Assembly: GCF_018812025.1 (NCBI RefSeq)
Contig: NC_063050.1
Span: forward strand, 9,951,015-10,015,014
Source of the DNA: Megalobrama amblycephala
Taxonomy: Eukaryota > Chordata > Actinopteri > Cypriniformes > Xenocyprididae
Direction: 5' to 3'
DNA length: 64,000 nucleotides
The notes under the pieces are model-generated. The model had not been told where the DNA came from, ran no database searches, and saw only the letters and a program-made list of their open reading frames with translations. Made by a program: the position numbers and the translations under genes. Positions 1 through 12,099 of this stretch are shown piece after piece. How positions within the stretch are numbered: position 1 is the first letter of the stretch; every line of letters begins with the position of its first letter.

Positions 1-2077
1 GGTGTGGAACTGATATATATGCAAAAAAAGATTTATACACTGAAGTGAATCTGAAGGTTATAAGAGGTGAGTAACTGAGAGCCTCAAACCCATGATGATC
101 TCCACAACATCACGATACTCAACACTGACTGTAATTACTGCCATTGTGTGTGTGTGTGAGTGTGTGCGCGTGCGTTTTTATGATTTATGAGGACACAAAT
201 TTGTATAATGACATACTAAACAATGTTTTATAAAAAATGTAGAAGTGTGTTAAAACTTGATATGCAGATTAATGTGGTTGGTAAGGTTTTTTGTTCTTCT
301 TCTTTTTTTTTCTCAACTTAGCCTTCTATCTGTCACATTCACACTCTGGACTCTGCCCCTTTCTCACTCTGATGGTGCGTCTCAATCAGCTCTCTAGCTT
401 CCTAGGTCGTGAATCAGTATATTTTGTAAAAGAAAAAAAAAGTGTATGTCCGAATCTCATTGATTAAAGCTTTTGTTTTTACTTTTGTGTTCAACAGATC
501 AACCAATCAGGAGTGTGAGAGGATATTCAGGAGGAAACGTCATTATAAACTACAAATATGATATGCAACACGTGTACCATGTGAAATATTTCTGTAAAAC
601 TGGAGGTCAATGTTTTACTGTAATAATCACTAACAGAGCAGCAGGATGGGAACAGGACAGACGATTCTCTGTTCATGATGACAGATCTGCAGGTCTCTTA
701 CGTGTGTTTATCAGAGATCTGAATGAGAACGACTCTGGAGAATATCAGATTACAGTCAAAGTTTCTGAAGAATACAGTTTCTTCTCTGAGTTTAATCTGA
801 TCATCAGAGATGGTGAGACGCTTTCATTCATTTCTGCATTATTTGACAGAATCCATGAATATATCTGGTCATTGTAACATTGCTGCACTTGATTTGGATC
901 TGAAACAGATGCTTGTTGTGTGAAGAGCATCAGTCTATCAGCTGCTGCAGGAGGATCTGTGAACATCAGCTGCAAATACCCACAATCCCACATTAGTGAT
1001 GTGAAGTTTCTCTGCTGGAGATCTGGAGCTGATCTCTGTGCTGAAGAGACGTCTGTGAAGGAGAGCAGAAGATGGAGTCCTGAGGGAAAGATCCAGCTGT
1101 ATGATGACAGAGAAGAGCAGCTCCTGACGGGAAGCATCAGTCATGTGACTGAACAACATTCAGAATACTGGTGTGGAGTTCAGTCTGATCAAGGACACAA
1201 GAGCTTCATCACACGAGTCCTGGTCGATGTTACAGGTGAGAAATGATGAAACAAACCAGCATCTGTAACACTTTAAGAAAAACCTCCTGAGAGTCTCAAG
1301 TAGCTCAAATACAGTCAACAGTTTGATGTTTGTGTGTGTGAAACATGTCAGATGGTTCAGAAATGTGTGAAAAACATCAGCGTCTCTGAGAAAAGGGAAG
1401 TGAAGTATCTGTGAGTGATTATTGATACTGGCTTTACTGTGTTTCAGAGCAAACATCAACATCATCATCATCATCACTGTCACCATCACCACCATCATCC
1501 TCCTCCTCATCATCATCATCATCATCATCAGTTGAATCTCCAGCGATCTCATCTGTGTCTCCTGTAACAGGTACAAACTCTCTCTGAAACACAAACACAC
1601 TCATCTGTGTGGTTCAGATTGTGAGTCTCTGGTGTTTTCAGGCTCTTCTCTGGTGGTCAGTGTGTCTGTGGTTCTGCTGCTGATCATCATTGGACTCGTG
1701 ATCGTGATCTGGACTGTCTGCAGGAGGCGTCAGTCAAACAGTAAAACTCCTTCTTCTTCCATGTTCCATTCTGTCTATATTTTTTCACATTAATAAAACA
1801 TTGAAAACAATAGTTTTTTTTTTTTTTTTTTCACTTGCTTGTTTTTGACAGACGCTGATTCCTCCTCCAAAACATCTCATGTGACACCAGCCAACAATGA
1901 AGAGGTTTGTAGAATTACTGTTTATAAAACAAGATTTATGTTTTTAAATATTAAATAAGCTCTTTCTCTCCTCAGGTTTATAATAATTACTGTAATTATG
2001 AGGAGGTTGAAGACACTCACAGACAATTACCCACAAACCCATCTGATTCCTCCGACAATATTTACGCTAATGTTTAA
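1..2077 (+). CDS. Unit A: CD300/PIGRL-like receptor, 5' partial (D1 end, D2, D3, stalk, TM, tail)
   Basis: Exons: 1-66 (end of Ig domain D1, with YxC-strand WCGT and the conserved ending VIR), 498-812 (D2), 909-1235 (D3), 1448-1570 (Ser-rich stalk), 1642-1740 (TM), 1852-1904, 1976-2077 with stop TAA. All ectodomain introns are phase 1, as usual for Ig-superfamily exons. D3 has the four Cys of the CD300/pIgR V-set fold (NISCKY, FLCWR, DLCAE, YWCGV) and an N-glycosylation sequon NIS. D2 keeps only the extra C-C' pair (YFCKT, GQCF). The TM is about 23 hydrophobic residues without charge, followed by CRRRQ. The tail holds VYNNYCNYEEV and ends NIYANV, which has Tyr and YxN-type sites but no canonical ITIM. 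It is the same gene type as units B and C. Signal peptide and most of D1 lie before the window. Function as a myeloid-type surface receptor is inferred from the family. Confidence 0.85.
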
Positions 2078-2785
2078 CAGCAGAGATCTTCACATCGCTT
2101 CATCTTCATCTTCATCATCTTTATGTAATAATGACGCAGATGGTCCTGATGATGTTCATCTTTAATAACGATCAGGATTAGAGTCAATATATGCAGTTAT
2201 GATCCTATGATTGCTGTAAATACATGTTAGCGATCGACTGTGGATCTTTTGAAGACTTTCAGTTTGTTATTTGCTCAAAATACACAACTATCCTGCAGAA
2301 GTGATTTATGCTATTTGTTCAACATATTTAAAAATGTCAATATTTGTATGTAATTATGAACAAAATAAAAGATAATTGTTCTTTGTAACAATGCAGTGTT
2401 ATTATTTTAACATTAATTAATCTTAGTACATGTGTGCAGATTAATCACTTTATCATTTGTTGAAGTATTTAATGCGTTTCAGTTTCATATGCAGCTCTAA
2501 AAATTCAGTTATTCACCATAAGGTTTTACTGAAGTGTAATGTGATGTCTTTGAGAACAGGAGCTCATCTGAACAGACAGTGACTGTGTTTGTGTGTCATG
2601 ATTCTCAGTCATGTGCTGCAGATCAGCTGTTGAACACTAGATGGAGCCACTTGACTCTCAGTTCTTAATGGAGAGCATAAAAATGAGGACAATTAACATG
2701 AATTGAGGAAGGAATTTTAGAAAAAGAGACGCTTTGTATGAATTGATTAAAAAAAAAAAAAACATGGGTGTAATTTTTTATTTAT
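2078..2785 (+). other. 3' UTR and 3' flank of unit A
   Basis: The non-coding stretch after the unit A stop contains a canonical AATAAA at 2364-2369, the probable cleavage signal. Beyond it is a flank block (2400-2760) that recurs after units B (about 11870-12095 and 14359-14540) and C (22560-22960). The motif GAACACTAGATGGAGCCACT at 2633-2652 is a good landmark for this flank. A poly-A/poly-T rich tract ends it. No open coding exon is seen. Confidence 0.75.
2364..2369 (+). terminator. Polyadenylation signal AATAAA, unit A
   Basis: AATAAA lies 287 bp after the stop codon of unit A. The same signal in the same local context follows units B and C. Confidence 0.7.
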
Positions 2786-2794
2786 TTTTTTTTG

Positions 2795-3061
2795 GTTCAC
2801 AAAAAGTATTCTATTTGCTTCATAACATTAAGGTTGCACGATTGGAGTCACATAAACTGTTTTAAATATGTTTTTAGTAGCTTTCTGGGAATTGAAAAAG
2901 GGAGTGTTATTGCTGGCCATGGCCTTACTGAGTCATCGGATTTCATCAAAAATATCTTAATTTGTGTTCTGAAGATGAACGAAGGTCTTACAGGGGTAGA
3001 ACGACATGAGGGTGAGCAATTAATTACTTTATTTTCATTTGTGGGTGAACTAACCCTTTAA
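2795..3061 (-). repeat. Truncated DNA transposon/MITE of the AGGGTTAGTTCACCC type
   Basis: The stretch ends with GGGTGAACTAACCCTTTAA at 3043-3061, the inverted terminal end of a very common cyprinid repeat whose other end reads AAAGGGTTAGTTCACCC. Only one half is present, so the copy is truncated. The paralogous copy, inherited in the tandem duplication, is at 14575-14840. No transposase is encoded. Confidence 0.6.
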
Positions 3062-3533
3062 CTGAGTCTCATCTGAAATCATATACTTCCCTAAGCGAAA
3101 AACATGTGACAAAAGAAGTATGTGCAAAATCACAGTACTCATAAAAGTGTAAACAAAAAGCAGCCGGATGACCTACTACTTCCGGCAAGATCCTGAAGTG
3201 TGCATACGATGGACGTTTCACTAACCCATGAGGCCACAGGAGAGGATTTGTGAATGGAGGTGAAGTGACACAACTAATGCTGGTAGGTCACATGATAATG
3301 ACAGCATGTAGTTCGTCCGGATTACTTTCATACTACACACATTCATATACAGAACGTACCTTTTCCCAAAGTACTTCCTCAAGAGTATGTGATTTCTGAC
3401 ACAGCCAGAGTACTTGCTTCCAGCAGATTGAAGAGGGGGATACCAAATCACCAACAGAACATGAAACATCTCTCTAATCAAATATATGCCATATAAAGCA
3501 GTAGTGCAGATATATTATTCAATAAGCATCAAG
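3062..3533. other. Duplicated intergenic block, no gene seen
   Basis: This block matches 14841-15300 closely, so it belongs to the tandem duplication unit. It contains no convincing coding potential; the short ORFs across it are not conserved in frame between the two copies. Its origin is probably an old repeat, but I do not recognise the family. Confidence 0.5.
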
Positions 3534-3541
3534 ACTGGAGT

Positions 3542-6059
3542 CAGGGATGGGCAGTATTTATGATACATGTATTTCAAATACGTATTTCAAATACAAAATA
3601 GTATTCTGTAATTTGTATTTGATAGGGTTGATGAAAATGGCTCTGTATTTTGTATCAAAATACTTTAGTGTTTTGTATTTTTGTATTTTTAAAATACTGT
3701 AAAATACTTTGTAAGAAGTCCACATGATGACATCATAAAATTGCAGCCTCTGATTGGTGCCTACTCAGTAGTTTGCAGAGACTTGCGATCAGAACAGAAA
3801 ATTGATCCACATGGAAGAAGGTGGTCAAGAAACGTGCAGGCTGCCAGCTTTCCATCAATTTTTAACATGAATTGCTATAATTTTTAATAGTTCATGTTAA
3901 GTTTTGGTGTTCATTTTGGTAGCCTAGGCTAAATAGTATACCAATTTACATAATGTTCTTGAAAACACTTATACCGAACAGCAGCCCCCTATATTTATGA
4001 TTAACAATCAAATGATAAATTGGTTAAAAACTAGTTGCTATGAATACAAGTGCTGTCAGTTGTCTTCTTATGAATGACTTGTTTGTCATTGTGTCAGTGT
4101 TGCTGATGCAAAGTAGGCCCTTCATTACCAAACACCAAGTAACTAAATTAGGATACAATTATGAGTCATTCGCAAACATTAAACTGTTGGTTACTTTAAA
4201 ACTAACCTTCATCTTTGAGATCACAGGGATATGTGAATATTTGATCTGTTAAAGCCACAATATGTACATTTTCGCTTCTAAAGATCGCTAATTCAAAACA
4301 AAGGCGAAGCTCGATGATACCTTGATTTCACAGAATCATGGGATGTATTGTTTTCACGTCTACAGCCGGTGGAAAAGAATCGGGACAGGGCTCAGGCAGA
4401 AATCATGTTTATGGAGAGATTATTAAAGTTACTTTAGTATGAAGCAGAGCAGGACCGAATGCTGTGAGAGCAGTAACGAGCCCACTGGAGTGATTACTAA
4501 TGAGAGACGAGTGCGACATACAGCTCATCAGCAGCGGATCTTTTATTATACCGCAGTCGCTTATTCCGCTTCTTTCGGTCATGTGCATGTAGGGTAAAGC
4601 AGCGCTGCTTATCATATTAGATACATTTGTGTGTTGAAAGTTGGTATAGTGCTACTCTGTGCGTTCGCTCAGCGGCTACTATAAGACACTTGTTGCACAC
4701 TGCAGTAAAATAGATCGATATAAGTCATGGTAAAACATGGTACTCACGAAAAAATCAAGAAAACGAGATTCAAACAAAAAGACTTAGGGCCAGATTTACT
4801 AACAGCTTGTGGCAGCGCAAACCCTCTTTTGGCATTAAAAAATCTACTGTCGGGACATGCAGTATAAAATTATAAAAATTAGCAGTATAAAATTAGCGCT
4901 GAAAACGCGTGGACCGAGTTGTGTTTGCGGCTGACCTTATTGCATATGCATTTTTAGGAGTTTCCCTTTCAGATGCAAAATTTAGGGGAGGAGAGTATTT
5001 AAATGAATCACACAATGCGATTTACTAATGTTTGTGCTCGTCAATTTACTGGTATTTACACCATTATTTAACGCCCCGAAAAAGCATGTCTGAACCCATT
5101 TTGTGACATGGCTGCAATTCTTGCTGTTAGGAGGAGACACCGCAGAGAACAGAGAGTGCATGGAAATGCCAGAGTAAGACCTTATCCGAACATATCGTTT
5201 GCCTACATCTATATCTATAGGCCAACATGGCTTGGCAAACTATATTATACAGCATATGTGTTTGTCAGATTACATGTTAAGTTGCACCTGTGTCGACCCG
5301 CACCTGATGAGAACATTAGCATCAGGATTCAGCTCTGTTTATTTGCGACTCAACTCTAATTTGCACTGCTCTTGATATATTGCGTTAGTCATTATGTAAA
5401 TGATCTGACCGTGTCTGTGTTCTTTAATTTGCATGTTAGCAGATCACGTGCAAAACTTGCCACTCCCATCAATGCATTTGTGGAATTGCACTCTCACACT
5501 AATTTGCCACGTTTAGTAAATCTGGCCCTTAATGTGTTAAGCGAAATAACATGATGAGTTTTCTGTCGATGAATGTATCCAAACAGTTGCTTCCCTGTCT
5601 AATAAAACTCATAAAATAAAATGGGAAATCGAGGGTAATGATGTCACTGATAGGCGACACATGGACACGGTGTGTGTCCTGGTTAAAATTGCTTATTTCT
5701 CTGGATTTAGAATTTCTTGAAAACATTTGGGATAATGCAAGTACACAAGTCAACAAAAAAATCTAACATTGTTTTAGTGGTTTTTGAATATTTTAATCTA
5801 AAAATCCTACATATTTGTGCCTTTAACTGGTTACATATGTCAGATTTATTGCATGACTCAGGCTATCAAACATTCTTTACTTAATCAAGTCAGTGTAATG
5901 GTGAAGGGATAGATCAAATGGGCCAACTGATGGAAGGTTTGTGTATTTTGTAGTATTTTCAAAATACAAAAATACAGTAGTTTATTTTGATACATTTAAA
6001 ATTAAGGTACTTGGTATTTTATTTTAAAATACATTTTGATGTATTTTTGCCCATCCCTG
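3542..6059. mobile_element. hAT-like non-autonomous transposon (2518 bp) with perfect 8-bp TSD
   Basis: It begins CAGGGATGGGCAGTATT and ends TTGCCCATCCCTG. It is flanked by the perfect 8-bp direct repeat ACTGGAGT (3534-3541 and 6060-6067). The paralogous locus near 15318-15325 has a single ACTGGAGT and no insert, so this is a filled/empty-site pair. Subterminal sequence is made of repeated CAAATACA/TGTATTT blocks. An 8-bp TSD and a CAGGG terminus point to hAT. No transposase domain can be read, and a second element (4787-5528) is nested inside. Confidence 0.85.
4787..5528. mobile_element. Nested PIF/Harbinger-like MITE (742 bp)
   Basis: The termini are inverted: GGGCCAGATTTACTAA at the left and TTAGTAAATCTGGCCC at the right. 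The element is flanked by TTA on both sides (4784-4786 and 5529-5531). A 3-bp TWA target duplication with GG...CC ends is typical of PIF/Harbinger. It lies within the larger hAT-like element and so is younger. No transposase is visible. Confidence 0.7.
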
Positions 6060-6067
6060 ACTGGAGT

Positions 6068-6680
6068 TCTGTGTAAAACACCTTTTAAACACTCCTACTC
6101 TCTTCTAATAAAATGGATTATTTATTCCTGAATCTCTCTCTGCACCAGGTAAAAAAACGGCTCATCTATTTATTAAAGTTTGGTGAATTGCTAAACAATT
6201 AGAGATGTTTGTAGGGCTGGAACTGGTGTTGTTCACCTTTAATAATGATCTTGATTAGAGTCATTATACACAGTTATGATCTAGTGATTACATCAAACAC
6301 ATGTTAGTGATCTTACATGATGTATTTCCTGTATTTGGCTCAAGTGTTCAAGTAGGTGTGCACACACCTGATGGGACACAATTATAGTCTTGGAAAATTT
6401 GCAAGTTTACAGAGCTTTTTTATTTTCAATACTTTGCATTTTAAAATGAACGTCTAAATCTGATTTACCACCAAATTATATGTGAACTCCCAAACATAAT
6501 GCATGATGGGATATGCTTAGCCTAAGAAGTGGTATTCAAGATAGTGTGGGTTAAGTGTTATTTTAGGACACTGCACTTTGGCATTTTTAAGACATCGGAC
6601 AAACTTGCACACTTTCTGTCTTGTACACGAGCTCTCAAAGGGCCAAGACCGCAAGTGTGGGTATTTGGACAGGTCATTAC
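6068..6680. other. Duplicated 5' flank of unit B
   Basis: This AT-rich intergenic sequence upstream of unit B is matched piecewise by 15326-16389 upstream of unit C. Unit C carries about 330 bp of extra sequence (about 15555-15885) and another segment around 16010-16230. No exon is recognised. Confidence 0.5.
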
Positions 6681-6701
6681 TTTCACTTCCCCCTTTATTA
6701 A

Positions 6702-6751
<50 letters not shown>

Positions 6752-6900
6752 AGGAAGTGGGCATTTCCGTCACATTCAGCACTTCATGTTAAACTTGTAA
6801 CCAGGAAAGAAACACTCAAAACTCATCTGAACACACATCGAGAGCTTCAGAAGAACTGAATCTACTGACAACAGAGAAGATCATTTAATAAGAGAGAAGA
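6681..6900 (+). promoter_or_regulatory. Unit B 5' control block: EICE-like site, (CT)n-CAG, PU.1-like site, 5' UTR
   Basis: TTTCACTTCC at 6681-6690 is the reverse complement of GGAAGTGAAA, which matches the ETS-IRF composite consensus GGAANNGAAA. A CT microsatellite (6704-6749) follows and ends in CAG. Immediately after it AGAGGAAGTG (6750-6759) matches the PU.1/ETS core. The next 141 bp to the ATG are nearly identical in six units. Two readings are possible: a myeloid TATA-less promoter, or a polypyrimidine tract plus AG acceptor of a 5'-UTR exon. Binding is inferred from motif match only. Confidence 0.55.
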
Positions 6901-7644
6901 ATGAAGATCATCTTGACTTTCACTCTGCTGATGATTCCTGGTAAGAATCTGAACTCAGAGTAAATCACTAAAAACAGCACAGATTTGATGAGGAGAGTCT
7001 TTCACTTCACTTCATGATGTTCTAGTGACTGCTGAAGAAAGTTCATTTCTGTGTAGTCTCATAAATATATTAAAGTGTGTTTGATGCTGGTTTGTTGTAG
7101 GAGTCGTGAGCTCCATCAGTGTGACGGGATATTCAGGAGGAGGAGTCACGATCACATGCAATTATGATGAAGGATATACAGCAAATAAAAAGTATTTTTG
7201 TAAAGGACAGCCGCCAGGCTGCAAAGACCAAATCAAGACTGATGAGAAATATAAATGGGTTCATTCTGGAAGATTCTCTCTGTATGACGACACAAGATCA
7301 GCAGTCTTCAATGTGACCATCAGAGATCTGACTGAACTGGATTCTGGGACGTACCAGTGTGCAGTTGATATATTTGGAATAGATTCCTACACTGAAGTGA
7401 ATCTGAAGGTTATAAGAGGTGAGTAACTGAGAGCCTCAAACCCATGATGATCTCCACAACATCACGATACTCAACACTGACTGTAATTACCAAATTCTGT
7501 AATTCACAAATGAAACTCATAACAGACTCCATCAATAACTTTTTTAACTCCTGTTGTAACACTCATAAAATAATCTTAAACAATGTCAACAGCAAAGTGA
7601 TCAGATGTGTTCGCTGAAAACAAAATGATAAATGATCTAAGCTG

Positions 7645-7723
<79 letters not shown>

Positions 7724-10700
7724 TGTGTGTGTGTGTGTGTATGTACCTAACCATAGTGCATTAAAACTGACTAAATCTCCTTTTAGGGTCATCCTTGCAT
7801 GTCAGATTTTTTTTTTCTTGCATGTCAGAGCTTTTTATTGGACAGTGATCTTAAACTTGATATGCAGATTAATGTGGTTGTTAGTGTTGTTTTTTTCTCT
7901 CTCTCTCAACTTAGCCTTCTATCTGTCACATACACACTCTGGACTCTGCCTCTTTCTCACTGGTGCGTCTCAACCAGCTGATGACTCTATTTTAGGCGAC
8001 ATGTCAACGTCCTCATTGTACAATGTCACTACTGGTGTTTATGAACAACAGCAGAGCTGATATATTTCTCACATTATTTTCATTGTTAAACTACATTATG
8101 ATAAATACTTTGTAACAAAATGGCCGACTCCCTAATCAGTGCACTGACTACTGAACTAGGGAGCTGATTGAGACACACCCACAGTCTCCCAGTCACACCC
8201 TGAACATCCACACCGGCAGCCAATCACCTGCTCACTTGAATTGGTTTAAAGACAACACACTTGCACTCACTCATGTTCGGGCCTTGTTGTTAATGTTGTT
8301 GTTGCTATTTATGTATGTTTCATGGACTCACTTGTTGGACCTGAATGTTTTTTTGTTGATGGACGATCTTTCCTGACTTTAGAAGATATGGTATTTTTGA
8401 ATAATCATACTTGATCATACTCTGAAGGATTGCTTTTGGAGTGGGCTGGACAAGATCCTCAGCCTATGGATGCCAGCAGGAGATTCCAGCATGTCCTTGG
8501 CAAATTATCTGGACATTGTGACATCTACTGTCCTCCCAGCTCACTCCCACCATCATAATGCCATCGATCACTTACACCAAGCCTCATCCCCACCACGGAT
8601 TGGGTGCCCTCTATGGAGCCTGTGTATGCCGGTTATTTCATCTATGCATGTGGGAATTTTGAGTGAAGCTAAATGAGGAAGTGGAAAGTCAGCATCATCC
8701 TCCAGTGTCAAAGAGTTGTGTTTCCCAGTCAGAAATAATCAACATCTTGGCTTTCACCTGTTCCCAAACACTTCCTATTCTGCTGGTTATGGTCAGATCC
8801 AAGTGTCCTGTCGGCCAGCTCCAAGTCTCCATCACTAATGCTCCCACTCTGCCTTCCACTTCCACCTTCTCCACCTGTCCCGTGTTGGCCAAAGAGGCCC
8901 TTCCTGAATTCTCTGCATGTCTGTGACAGCCAAAGAGGCTGTTTTCGAACTGTCTGCCCTGTCAAGGCCTAGGAGGCCATCATGTAACCCTTTGCCTTTG
9001 CTACCCATTTTTTTGGCCCTGTCTTTACTGGCTCCATTCATCTCCTCCTACACTGGCTCCACCTAGCAGCTTGGATCTGCCTTGGGTTCATGTTCACCAG
9101 CTCCACCCGAGTGCGTCGACTGCCTTCGACTGCTCCACCTCACACTTTCGAGCCCTTCACTCCACCTTGGCCTGTCGACCAGTCGCTCAACCTCAGCTCC
9201 ACCTGGGACTATCATCCCTGCAACTCCACCGGGCTCCCTTGTCTCTCCGGCTCCACCTTGTCAGTTGTCGCTCTGCCTATGCTACAGACCTCTGGTCCTT
9301 CAGATGGGCCTTGTCCCTCCACCCCTTCAGCTCTGTTAGGCTTCTTCCTTCCGGCTCCACCTCTGTCCTCGGTTGCTCCAGCTCAGTCCTCTGGCACCCT
9401 GGCTCCATCTCATCTGCTCATCATTGTGGCGCCACCTTGGCCTTCAGGTTCTTTGGTGTCAACAGGTCTCCTTGGCTCAACCTGGGTCTCTATCTCCACC
9501 TCATCCCCCTGTTTCCACCTTGCATTTACACCAATATTCCACCATGGCTTCTCCCTCCTTCAACTTCACCATGGGCCTGTGCTCTGGTTCTCTTGGGTAC
9601 TTCCTGGCTCCTTCCACCATGATGTTGAGGGATCACCTAATTATTTGGACTGGCATAGAGCCCACACACTTGCTCTCACTCATGGTCTGGACTTGTTGTT
9701 AATGTCGTTGTTGCTACTGTTTTTTTTTCTTTGAAACCCTGTTTCCTTAAAAGGAGGTTTGTTTCCCTGTTGTTTTTAACAGTGCTATATAAATTTGCCA
9801 ACAACCTTCGGGAATGTCCTCATTATAAAAAAACAGTATGAAACTAAAGAGAAATTCTGTGCGAGTTGGGTTACATGTGTAGTATTAGCTTGGTAAAAAC
9901 AGTGAATGTCTCAGTAAATAGTAAAGTAAAAGTGTGTGTCTGAATCTCATTGACTAAACCTTGTGTTTTTACTTTTGTGTTCAACAGATCAACCAATCAG
10001 GAGTGTGAGAGGATATTCAGGAGGAAACGTTATTATAAACTACAAATATGAGATGAAACACAAGAACCATATGAAATATTTCTGTAAAACTGGAGGTCAA
10101 TGTTTTACTGTAATAATCACTAACAGAGCAGCAGGATGGGAACAGGACAGACGATTCTCCGTTCATGATGACAGATCTGCAGGTCTCTTACGTGTGTTTA
10201 TCAGAGATCTGAATGAGAACGACTCTGGAGAATATCAGATTACAGTCAAAGTTTCTGAAGAATACAGTTTCTTCTCTGGGTTTAATCTGATCATCAGAGA
10301 CGGTGAGACGCTTTCATTCATTTCTGCATTATTTGACAGAATCCATGAATATATCTGGTCATTGTAACATTGCTGCACTTGATTTGGATCTGAAACAGAT
10401 GATTGTTGTGTGAAGAGCATCAGTCTATCAGCTGCTGCAGGAGGATCTGTGAACATCAGCTGCAAATACCCACAATCCCACATTAGTGATGTGAAGTTTC
10501 TCTGCTGGAGATCTGGAGCTGATCTCTGTGCTGAAGAGACGTCTGTGAAGGAGAGCAGAAGATGGAGTCCTGAGGGAAAGATCCAGCTGTATGATGACAG
10601 AGAAGAGCAGCTCCTGATGGGAAGCATCAGTCAAGTGACTGAACAACATTCAGAATACTGGTGTGGAGTTCAGTCTGATCAAGGACACAAGAGCTTCATC

Positions 10701-11567
10701 ACACGAGTCCTGGTCGATGTTACAGGTGAGAAATGATGAAACAAACCAGCATCTGTAACACTTTAAGAAAAACCTCCTGAGAGTCTCAAATACAGTCAAC
10801 AGTTTGATGTTTGTGTGTGTGAAACATGTCAGATGGTTCAGAAATGTGTGAAAAACATCAGCGTCTCTGAGAAAAGGGAAGTGAAGTATCTGTGAGTGAT
10901 TATTGATACTGGCTTTACTGTGTTTCAGAGCAAACATCAACATCATCATCATCACTGTCACCATCACCACCATCATCCTCATCCTCCTCATCATCATCAT
11001 CATCATCATCAGTCGAATCTCCAGCGATCTCATCTGTGTTTCCTGTAACAGGTACAAACTCTCTCTGAAACACAAACACACTCATCTGTTTGGTTCAGAT
11101 TGTGAGTCTCTGGTGTTTTCAGGCTCTTCTCTGGTGGTCAGTGTGTCTGTGGTTCTGCTGCTGATCATCATTGGACTCGTGATCGTGATCTGGACTGTCT
11201 GCAGGAGGCGTCAGTCAAACAGTAAAACTCCTTCTTCTTCCATGTTCCATTCTGTCTATATTTTTTCACATTAATAAAACATTGAAAACAATAGTTTTTT
11301 TTTTTGTTTTTTTTTTTCATTCACTTGCTTGTTTTTGACAGACGCTGATTCCTCCTCCAAAACATCACACGTGACACCAGCCAACAATGAAGAGGTTTGT
11401 AGAATTACTGTTTATAAAACAAGATTTATGTTTTTAAATATTAAATAAGCTCTTTCTCTCCTCAGGATTATAATAATTACTGTAATTATGAGGAGGTTGA
11501 AGACACTCACAGACAATTACCCACAAACCCATCTGATTCCTCCGACAATATTTACACTAATGTTTAA
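6901..11567 (+). CDS. Unit B: three-Ig-domain CD300/PIGRL-like receptor, 458 aa
   Basis: Exons: 6901-6940, 7101-7418, 9988-10302, 10399-10725, 10929-11051, 11123-11221, 11342-11394, 11466-11567. They join in frame to 458 codons plus stop. Residues 1-17 form a signal peptide starting MKIILTFTLL. D1 is 18-119, with Cys in TITCNY, YFCKG, PGCKD and YQCAV and an NVT sequon. D2 is 120-224 and lacks the canonical disulfide. D3 is 225-333, with the four CD300-type Cys. The Ser/Pro stalk is 334-374. The TM lies in 375-407 and has no charged residue. The tail is 408-458, with DYNNYCNYEEV and the end NIYTNV. The ATG is chosen because the same signal exon is present in six units. The D1-D2 intron (2.57 kb) holds a (GT)n tract, a MITE and a retroelement-like repeat. 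It is a likely surface receptor; ligand and signalling sign are unknown. Confidence 0.88.
7644..7740. repeat. (GT)n microsatellite in unit B intron
   Basis: About 95 bp of GT dinucleotides with a short GTGC interruption. A contracted copy (about 20 bp) sits at the same place in unit C, at 17339-17360. Confidence 0.9.
7963..8178. mobile_element. MITE with GTGCGTCTCAA terminal repeats (shortened copy)
   Basis: The left end GTGCGTCTCAACCAGCT and the right end AGCTGATTGAGACACAC are inverted repeats. A longer copy is at 18433-18731, and a deletion relic with the left end only is in the unit A intron near 374-428. It is intronic and encodes no transposase. Confidence 0.6.
8186..9730. repeat. Retroelement-like Pro/Ser-rich repeat in the D1-D2 intron of unit B
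   Basis: This is a long C/T-rich sequence built of repeated GGCTCCACC-like words, giving long but unrelated open frames in several phases. An imperfect direct repeat of about 60 bp brackets it (about 8255-8312 and 9660-9714, sharing CACACACTTGC and TTGTTGTTAATGT). This could be LTR remnants of a retroelement, with TATA-like TTTAAAG in the left copy. The same unit is at about 18738-20335. I do not recognise gag, pol or integrase motifs. The family assignment is uncertain. Confidence 0.4.
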
Positions 11568-11825
11568 CAGCAGAGATCCTCACATATCTTCATCTTCATC
11601 TTCATCATCTTTATGTAATAATGACGCAGATGGTCCTGATGATGTTCATCTTTAATAACGATCATCATCCTATGATTGCTGTAAATACATGTTAGCGATC
11701 GACTGTTGATCTTTTGAAGACTTTCAGTTTGTTATTTGCTCAATATACACAACTTTCCTGCAGAAGTGATTTATGTTATTTGTTCAATATACTTAATGTC
11801 AATATCTGTATGTAATTATAAACAA

Positions 11826-11831
11826 AATAAA
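11826..11831 (+). terminator. Polyadenylation signal AATAAA, unit B
   Basis: AATAAA lies 259 bp after the unit B stop, in the same context as in units A and C. Confidence 0.7.
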
Positions 11832-12099
11832 AAGATAATTGTTCTTTATAACAATGCAGTGTTATTATTTTAATATCAAATCATATTAGTACATGTGTGC
11901 AGATGAATCACTTTATGATTTGTTGAAATATTTAATGTGTTTCAGTTTCATATGCAGCAAAGTTCAGTTATTCACCATAAGGTTTTGCTGAAGTGTAATG
12001 TGATGTCTTTGTGTGTTTGCGTGTCATGATGAATCTCAGTCACGTGCTGCAGATCAGCTGTTGAACACTAGATGGAGCCACTTGACTCTCAGTTCTTAA

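Noticed and set aside
745..1137. A 130-codon minus-strand open frame, repeated at 10235-10627, 20845-21237 and 61072-61464
   Set aside because: It runs antisense to the D2 end and D3 exon and is preserved only because those exons are nearly identical. It crosses splice sites of the real gene and has no domain.
2067..2077. NIYANV/NIYTNV at the end of units A-C as an ITIM
   Set aside because: The residue two before Tyr is Asn, so the (S/I/V/L)xYxx(I/V/L) consensus is not met; it is kept only as a YxN-type tyrosine site.
7980..8060. Small exon-like frame MSTSSLYNVTTGVYEQQQ with a possible TTTTAG acceptor, phase-compatible with D1 of unit B
   Set aside because: It lies inside a MITE. The acceptor is missing in the unit C copy (about 18540-18613), so an alternative secreted end is not supported without transcript data.
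9071..9734. Long Pro/Ser-rich open frames (183-214 codons), repeated at 19673-20344 and similar at 43182-43688
   Set aside because: Several overlapping frames are open at once because of C/T-rich word repeats. No start context, splice site or conserved domain is seen; it is treated as interspersed repeat.
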